Assembly: GCA_005281725.1 (NCBI GenBank)
Contig: SSBO01000036.1
Coordinates: 1 to 11,759, forward strand
DNA: 11,759 bases
Origin: Wuchereria bancrofti
Taxonomy: Eukaryota; Nematoda; Chromadorea; Rhabditida; Onchocercidae
Reading direction: 5' to 3'
Shown here: positions 7,254-11,759 of the stretch, in pieces
How positions within the stretch are numbered: position 1 is the first letter of the stretch
Layout of the letters: every line of letters begins with the position of its first letter
Position numbers and translations under genes: made by a program
Notes under the pieces: model-generated
Database searches by the model: none
What the model saw: only the letters and a program-made list of their open reading frames with translations
Told to the model about the DNA's origin: nothing

Positions 7254-7703
7254 GTAAGTCAAATGTTTTGTTCTTTGATAAATTTGATCTCTCATAATTT
7301 AAAATTTCTCGGAAAATAATTTCTTTTTTTTGGAAATTTAACTATAACAATTATTTATATCTAAATTATTTCTAGCATTTTCACTCAAAAAACTTTCTAT
7401 AACAATTATTTAATACGAAGTTAATTTTATAAGACATAGATGACTTATATTAATAAGTTTAGATGGTTTTACATATAGTACGAGTATATACGTGTTTATA
7501 AGTTAAACTTTTAATATAACAAAATTGATTTTCTAATTTGATATATCATTAATATTCGTAATAATTTACAACAATAACTATTAATTTAACTTATCTTTTT
7601 ATTCAAATTAATCATAAAGCTACCAAAAAAAATTGACAAGTGATTAATTATTATAATTTAATCCCAGTTAATCAATAATTTAATTTTTTAAAAAAATATT
7701 TAG
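7254..7703 (+). other. Cav2 intron (450 nt)
   Basis: It has a gtaagt donor and an aatatttag acceptor. The sequence is nearly pure AT-rich filler with two similar ataacaattattta stretches near 7344 and 7400 and no gene. Confidence 0.75.
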
Positions 7704-7868
7704 AAGCAATGTATTGATTTTGCGCTAAATGCTCGTCCACGCTCATTATTTATGCCAGAAGATAAGAATTCGATGAAATATCGGATTTGGCGTTTTGTTA
7801 CTTCAACTCCATTTGAATATTTCATTATGGCAATGATTTATTGCAATACAATCATTCTAATGATAAAG
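7704..7868 (+). CDS. unc-2: Cav2 exon: III-IV linker and IVS1
   Basis: The 55-codon exon continues the linker with KQCIDFALNARPRSLFMPED, then KNSMKYRIWRFVTSTPFEYF and the first membrane helix of repeat IV, IMAMIYCNTIILMIK. It is fully open and joins the previous exon in phase 0 (DKNQ to KQCIDFA). The donor is gttttg, weaker than its neighbours. The frame stays open 28 more codons into the intron by chance. This is among the best preserved exons and shows no lesion. Confidence 0.92.
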
Positions 7869-8168
7869 GTTTTGCCTTTCTCAAAAAAAATTATTGCAAA
7901 AAGCGAACAAATCATTCAATTAATAATTTATTCTAGAATATTTCGTAACTAAATATTTATTAGAACTTTGTTTTTAAAAGTTTGTTTTTTATATGAATGC
8001 TTTCATTTGTCAAAATATTTTATATAAATTATTATTTTTTCCCCTTAATATTTGCTATAGTTTTTCATATATCTATTCGAATATTTCAAATATTTGAAAT
8101 TTTTTGTTAAAAAAATTTTTTTTGGTTTTTATTTGTTTTTGTTTTTATATTTTCAGTTATTATTATAG
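7869..8168 (+). other. Cav2 intron (300 nt) with a palindrome
   Basis: It has a gttttg donor and a tattatag acceptor; an upstream ttttcag at about 8150-8156 is a competing acceptor that would add a TAG codon. It holds an 18-bp perfect palindrome at 8083-8100. Confidence 0.7.
8083..8100. repeat. 18-bp perfect palindrome
   Basis: ATTTCAAATATTTGAAAT equals its own reverse complement. It lies in an AT-rich intron, so it is plausible by chance; no function is inferred. Confidence 0.55.
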
Positions 8169-8279
8169 TTTCATGGAAATTCTGAATTTTGTGAAAAAAT
8201 TTTGCGTTTTTTTAATACGGCACTAACGGCAATATTTACAGTGGAATCAGTCTTGAAAGTATTAGCATTTGGTGTTCGG
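8169..8279 (+). CDS. unc-2: Cav2 exon: IVS2
   Basis: The 37-codon exon reads FHGNSEFCEKILRFFNTALT then AIFTVESVLKVLAFGVR and ends at a gtaagt donor. It corresponds to the IVS1-S2 loop and the S2 helix of the fourth voltage sensor, whose conserved acidic residue lies in FTVESVLK. It is intact and joins the IVS1 exon in phase 0. The start at TTT CAT is chosen because it lets ILMIK run into FHGNSEF, as in nematode homologues. Confidence 0.9.
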
Positions 8280-8704
8280 GTAAGTATATTTAGTGAACTT
8301 TTTTCCTTAATCATTCTATTATTTTCAAAAAAAAAATTTTTTTTTTTGTTAATAAAAGTCAAGTAAACAAATAACTTTTCTTTTTCATATTGTCAGAAAA
8401 GTAATATTTTCTCTCTCTTTTTCTTCCTTTTTTTAAAGTTAGTTTTTTTTAAAGTTACAATTTTTAATGAAAGGATTTCTTTGTGATATTTATAATAATT
8501 TGCTTGTTAAAACTCCATAATTACATTAATTATTTTTAAGATTAATTTCTACTATCCATAAAATTTTGAAAATATTGAAATAAATACATAAACATTATAA
8601 ATAATTTATTGACTTATTTATTTTATCAAAAATTAATCATCACAATTGTTAATTACTTATCAATTGTAATATGAAATTTTTTAATATTATTAACTTATTT
8701 CAAG
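8280..8704 (+). other. Cav2 intron (425 nt)
   Basis: It has a gtaagt donor and a tttcaag acceptor. It contains an A10 run directly followed by a T11 run (8327-8347) and pyrimidine-rich tracts near 8400-8440, with no gene. Confidence 0.72.
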
Positions 8705-8901
8705 AACTTCCGCGATAGTTGGAATCGTTCCGATTTTATTGTTGTGGTTGGCTCTATCACCGATGCATTGATCACTGAATTTGATGGTCATTTTGTATCG
8801 CTCGGATTTTTGCGCTTTTTTCGTGCGGCTCGTTTAATTAGGCTTCTACAACAGGGATACATATAAGAATATTATTGTGGACATTTGTTCAATCTTTTAA
8901 A
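8705..8901 (+). pseudogene. unc-2: Cav2 exon: IVS3, IVS4 and S4-S5 linker, frameshifted
   Basis: It reads [20 protein letters not shown] then [20 protein letters not shown] and [12 protein letters not shown], the S3 helix and the arginine-rich S4 voltage sensor. A codon is missing in the opening N(F/Y)FRD motif, and Phe before Asp-Phe in S3 is Ser (TCC). After GGA TAC only five bases remain where six should encode Thr-Ile, so the frame hits TAA at 8864-8866. The next phase carries on as RILLWTFVQSFK to a gtatgc donor at 8902. The one-base deletion would abolish everything after S4. Confidence 0.88.
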
Positions 8902-9016
8902 GTATGCTTACCTTGAGATTTTTCATCTTGCAAAATTACAAGACTTATTAGAATTTTTTAAGACTTTATTAGTAACTGTTAGGTTTTCCTAAAATTGCTA
9001 ATTTCAGTAATTTCAG

Positions 9017-9082
9017 GCCTTACCATATGTTTGCTTACTAATTGGAATACTTTTTTTCATCTATGCTGTTGTTTGAATGCAG
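9017..9082 (+). pseudogene. unc-2: Cav2 exon: IVS5, with an in-frame TGA
   Basis: The 22-codon exon reads ALPYVCLLIGILFFIYAVV, TGA, then MQ before a gtatac donor. The family has Gly-Met-Gln here, so TGA (9074-9076) is one transversion from GGA. This is the S5 helix of repeat IV. Both splice signals (atttcag, gtatac) look functional. Confidence 0.87.
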
Positions 9083-9389
9083 GTATACTACCATCTCATA
9101 TTATTAATTATTTGTTCACTTTTTTCAAATTGCTCAAGTAATGAATTTTTAATTTACGAATCATGAATTTCTAACTTACTAATTTTAATTATTCCCTTAC
9201 TTGTTTTATTACTATTGAAATTAGGCTACATAACAATTTTCATTAAAGTGTAAAACAATGTATTATTTTCTTTCGTTTAATTTGAAATATTTAAGTGATG
9301 TTCAATTTTGCTAAAACAATAACACAAAGTAATTTTAGCTCTATAATATTTTACAGAATTATAATTAACTTTGATATATTTCACATTAG
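9083..9389 (+). other. Cav2 intron (307 nt)
   Basis: It has a gtatac donor and a cattag acceptor. There is no gene or repeat of note. Confidence 0.68.
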
Positions 9390-9455
9390 GGTATTTGGTA
9401 ATATTAGATACAACCACCGAATATAGCAGACATAATAATTTCCAATCATATACAG
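9390..9455 (+). pseudogene. unc-2: Cav2 exon: IVS5-pore turret, three indels
   Basis: VFGN begins one base after the acceptor AG, so an extra G breaks the junction with MQ. Near 9403 about five bases are missing, and only the shifted phase reads LDTTTEYSRHNNFQS, matching the VFGNI..D..T.I.RHNNFQSF turret of the family. Near 9449 a further base is missing before the cag and gttatt donor. It should lead into the IV pore loop, but no such exon follows. Confidence 0.78.
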
Positions 9456-9977
9456 GTTATTATTACTTTTAGCATATTTAACACATATATTAACTGGGAT
9501 ATGAAACTTTGTGCAAAAGTTAAACAAAGATTTTATGTGAATGCATGATTGCATCTTTTAAAATATTCCTCAAAAATTTTTATGTCCTATTAAGTTAACT
9601 TGATATAATCGTTTTGAAATGTAATATTTTGCTTTTTCGAGGAAACATTAATATTAAAATTACTTAGGTTGATAAAGGCTAATCAAGTCATCTAATTAAG
9701 TTATGTTATAAAAACTGAAAATTATCAGAGCAAAACACAGAGATATAAATTGGAAATTTAGAGAAATTTCATCATTCAAATCATGTTGAGAATTTTTTTT
9801 GTTAAAGCAAGGAATAAGAAAATATGTTGCGTTCTTCTGATAGCATTTTCTGATCGGAATTTGAAAAAATGTTGATATGTCAATTTCTATGCCAGCTAAA
9901 TAAGAGAATTCAAAAATAATTAAAGATTAATTTTGTTATTCATCGCAACTATATTGGTCAAGTTACTATGATTTCAG
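9456..9977 (+). other. Gap where IV pore, IVS6 and EF-hand exons should be
   Basis: In Cav2 genes the turret is followed by the pore loop (CATGEGWQ), IVS6 and the EF-hand, about 200 residues. I read both strands of this 522-nt stretch and found no trace of them, only AT-rich sequence ending in an atttcag acceptor. They appear to be deleted. Confidence 0.65.
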
Positions 9978-10066
9978 AATTATGCTATCAAAAATTAACC
10001 GCTGGGAAACTTTACACAGGCTTATTAATCCTTGAAAATTATCGAGCCAAGAAATCAGGAGTTGAG
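9978..10066 (+). CDS. unc-2: Cav2 exon: IQ motif region
   Basis: After atttcag and two bases that complete a split codon, the frame reads LCYQKLTAGKLYTGLLILEN then YRAKKSGVE to a gtaaaa donor. This is the C-terminal IQ region that binds calmodulin and gives calcium-dependent feedback in Cav channels; the core is LLILENYRAKK. The exon is open and well conserved, so it is notable that the exons that should precede it are missing. Confidence 0.88.
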
Positions 10067-10782
10067 GTAAAACTTTTTTTTTAAATAATATTTTAAATCT
10101 TATTTATGTATAGTAGTTGATGAATTATTATATTTTCTTTCATTTTCTTTCTTTCTTTCAACAAATAATATATATTTGCATTGTTCATTTCTATAATAAT
10201 ATTAATAAATTACTGATATTAGTTATTATCTTATGAATTAAATATGTACTTGTAAGCTGAACATAACATATTAATTTATGATTAATGTAATCAAAATTTA
10301 TCAATGTATTAATATGGTAAATGTTCAGCTTAATAATACATAAAAATATGTGATACATATTGGAAGAATCAAATTTTTAGAAATTCCGAAATTTTCCATT
10401 ATTAAATACTAATTGATTAAATTTTTTTAGATATTAAAAAATTCAGCAGTGGAAGTTTTCAAAATTTAAAATTATCAGTTAGTATTTTAGTTTCCTGGAA
10501 AAACAAGTTTCGTCTACCATAATTAATAATTAGGTTTGCAAAGGATGAAACAAAATTTCAGTTGACTAACCATAAATGTCAAAGAGCCACACTTTTGCTT
10601 ATGACACATCGTCATACATTATTTTTATTGGATGAGAAAAAGAGGTTTTCTTATTAAAACAACAAAAAAAGTTTTTTTTAATTAAGGAAACCTTCGTATA
10701 GTTTATATATTGCCCCATCATTTTATTCTTTTAATCCTACTGTTTTATTCCACCGCATTCTTTTCTCTTTTATCAAATTATT

Positions 10783-10837
10783 CATTAAATTTTAATTATT
10801 TCTTCCTGATCGCTTCTTTTAAAAACAAAAAGTATAC
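10783..10837 (+). repeat. Left copy of an exact 55-bp repeat
   Basis: The stretch from cattaaattttaattatt to aaaaagtatac is identical to 11705-11759. The second copy is preceded by the only N in the window and ends at the window edge, so the match may be longer. Confidence 0.9.
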
Positions 10838-11089
10838 AATACTAATATAAAAGAAAAATGAAGAATAGTGTTAAACAATTTAATAATTATCTCTCCTGTA
10901 TAGCATGCCATTTTTCAAACCTTTTCGAAAATAAGTTTTTTTTGATTTGTTTCAGTTCAATTATGGATTTCTTTTTTATGGATTATTTACTATTAAGTAA
11001 AATTTAGAATATAAAAATTTTTTCTTTGGTCGTTTCTTTTCAAAAGAAAAGTGTAAAATATGAAAATAAAACAAAAATGACGAATAATT
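10811..11089 (+). repeat. Diverged direct duplication, offset about 220 bp
   Basis: The run beginning cgcttcttttaaaaacaaaa at 10811 resembles the one beginning cgtttcttttcaaaagaaaa at 11031. Both are followed by aaaatga(a/c)gaata about 50 nt on. Indels and AT bias weaken the alignment beyond about 60 bp. Confidence 0.4.
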
Positions 11090-11272
11090 TTTTATTAATT
11101 AATATTCCTCCCTTCATTTTTTCCTTCCTCCCCTGTTGTCTTTTGCGATAATATTATTTAATTCCAAAAATTATATGTTTCAAATTTTGTTTTTATAAAC
11201 AGTGTGTGTGTGGAAATTCTTCTTCCTTTATGCTAATAAAATTTGAAATTTGTGAAAATTTAAGAATTTTAG

Positions 11273-11385
11273 AGGCCTTATTCATTGTTTTCTACATTGG
11301 CCGATACAATCAAGGCTGTGAAAACGGATAGTACTGAAAATTCACCGAATAGTCCAGTATCGCATAAACGAAGTCCTATAATTCC
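11273..11385 (+). CDS. unc-2: Cav2 exon: C-terminal tail segment
   Basis: After gaattttag the frame reads RPYSLFSTLADTIKAVKTDS then TENSPNSPVSHKRSPIIP. SLF..LADTIKAVK is the short conserved segment downstream of the IQ motif in Cav2; the rest is a Ser/Pro-rich cytoplasmic tail. It joins the IQ exon in phase 0. I end it at 11385 before gtaaat, because reading on gives TAA at once; TAA 11387-11389 as a true stop is possible but would shorten the tail greatly. Confidence 0.72.
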
Positions 11386-11704
11386 GTAAATTGTTTTTGA
11401 TTTTTTTTAAAATTAAGTTCACAGATTGGTTCAAATTTTGTCTGTAAATTAATTTGATTGAAACTGGCTAATCACAGAATGGCTCTACTAACTATAAAAT
11501 TTTGTTTAATTTTCTCAATTTTTTCATAAAATTTAATTTTGATTACTATTACATACTTTTTTAATATGTGTCGAAATTTTCGAAAATTCCTTTTTATATT
11601 TTGAAAAAGATTTTTTATATTTAGGTATGATGGTTTTTTACTATTTAATAAATATTTATGTTATAATTTCTTTTATTTGTTATTATTTTCTCTTTTCTTT
11701 TTTN
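11386..11704 (+). other. Probable Cav2 intron, AT-rich, ending in an N
   Basis: From a gtaaat donor the sequence is AT-rich with T runs and no gene. The unknown base at 11704 marks a break in the assembly. Confidence 0.55.
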
Positions 11705-11759
11705 CATTAAATTTTAATTATTTCTTCCTGATCGCTTCTTTTAAAAACAAAAAGTATAC
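11705..11759 (+). repeat. Right copy of the 55-bp repeat, after an N
   Basis: It is identical over all 55 bases to 10783-10837. The position directly after the single N suggests a contig end that was joined without merging an overlap, though a real tandem duplication is possible. Confidence 0.9.

Larger units (their letters stand above)
10067..11272 (+). other. Cav2 intron (1206 nt) with repeated sequence
   Basis: It has a gtaaaa donor and a gaattttag acceptor. It has ctttctttc tracts near 10137-10160, a diverged duplication around 10811 and 11031, and the left copy of a 55-bp repeat whose other copy follows the N at 11704. No gene is seen. Confidence 0.65.
6315..11385 (+). pseudogene. unc-2: Cav2 (UNC-2-like) calcium channel alpha-1, truncated and degenerate
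   Basis: Cav2 alpha-1 subunits are presynaptic P/Q/N-type voltage-gated calcium channels with four six-helix repeats. Nine colinear segments with GT..AG introns cover the III pore (6315-6567), IIIS6 (7122-7253), III-IV linker and IVS1 (7704-7868), IVS2 (8169-8279), IVS3-S4 (8705-8901), IVS5 (9017-9082), start of the IV turret (9390-9455), IQ motif (9978-10066) and a C-tail part (11273-11385). Motifs such as [40 protein letters not shown] and GLLILENYRAKK leave no doubt about the family. Repeats I, II and most of III are absent upstream, and the IV pore, IVS6 and EF-hand are absent internally. Frameshifts near 6437, 6476, 8863, 9390, 9403 and 9449, lost codons in IIIS6 and IVS3 and TGA at 9074 disable it. 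A gene damaged only by assembly error is the alternative. Confidence 0.9.

Noticed and set aside
1..11759. tRNA, rRNA, spliced-leader, CRISPR or prokaryotic operon features
   Set aside because: None seen by eye on either strand; intron-containing animal genes make prokaryotic systems implausible here.

Overview
The window looks like AT-rich nuclear DNA of a nematode, most likely a clade III (spirurine or filarial-type) worm. The reasons are short exons ended by GT..AG introns with tttcag-like acceptors, a Cav2 calcium channel closest to nematode UNC-2 as I remember that family, and a Pao-type LTR retroelement of the kind common in filarial genomes. The species assignment is inference; no search was run.

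All recognisable features are on the plus strand. (1) 1-410: two exons from the N-terminal part of NPRL2, a GATOR1 subunit; the second exon carries a frameshift. (2) About 1140-3800: unidentified coding-like material. It includes a frame at 1142-1401 with two stops, a mostly single-frame run at 2109-2793 with several stops, two possible short exons, and a convincing terminal exon (3554-3740) with a stop and an AATAAA signal. Short tandem repeats lie among these. (3) 3963-6070: the 5' half of a Pao/BEL-type LTR retrotransposon, with an LTR, a primer-binding site, gag (DUF1759), one CCHC knuckle and an aspartic protease (DUF1758). It is broken by frameshifts and a nonsense codon, and reverse transcriptase, RNase H, integrase and the 3' LTR are absent. 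(4) 6315-11385: nine colinear exons of a Cav2 alpha-1 subunit, from the domain III pore to the C-terminal tail.

The Cav2 segment cannot encode a channel as written. Domains I, II and most of III are missing upstream. Exons for the domain IV pore, IVS6 and the EF-hand are missing between 9456 and 9977. There are several small frameshifts, lost codons and a TGA inside IVS5. Similar 1-nt indels occur in NPRL2 and the retroelement. The two explanations are a decayed, truncated gene copy beside a dead transposon, or a poorly polished or misassembled contig.

Assembly trouble is directly visible at the right end: a single N is followed by an exact 55-bp copy of sequence found 922 bp upstream. I found no RNA gene, CRISPR array, operon or evidence for a novel system.
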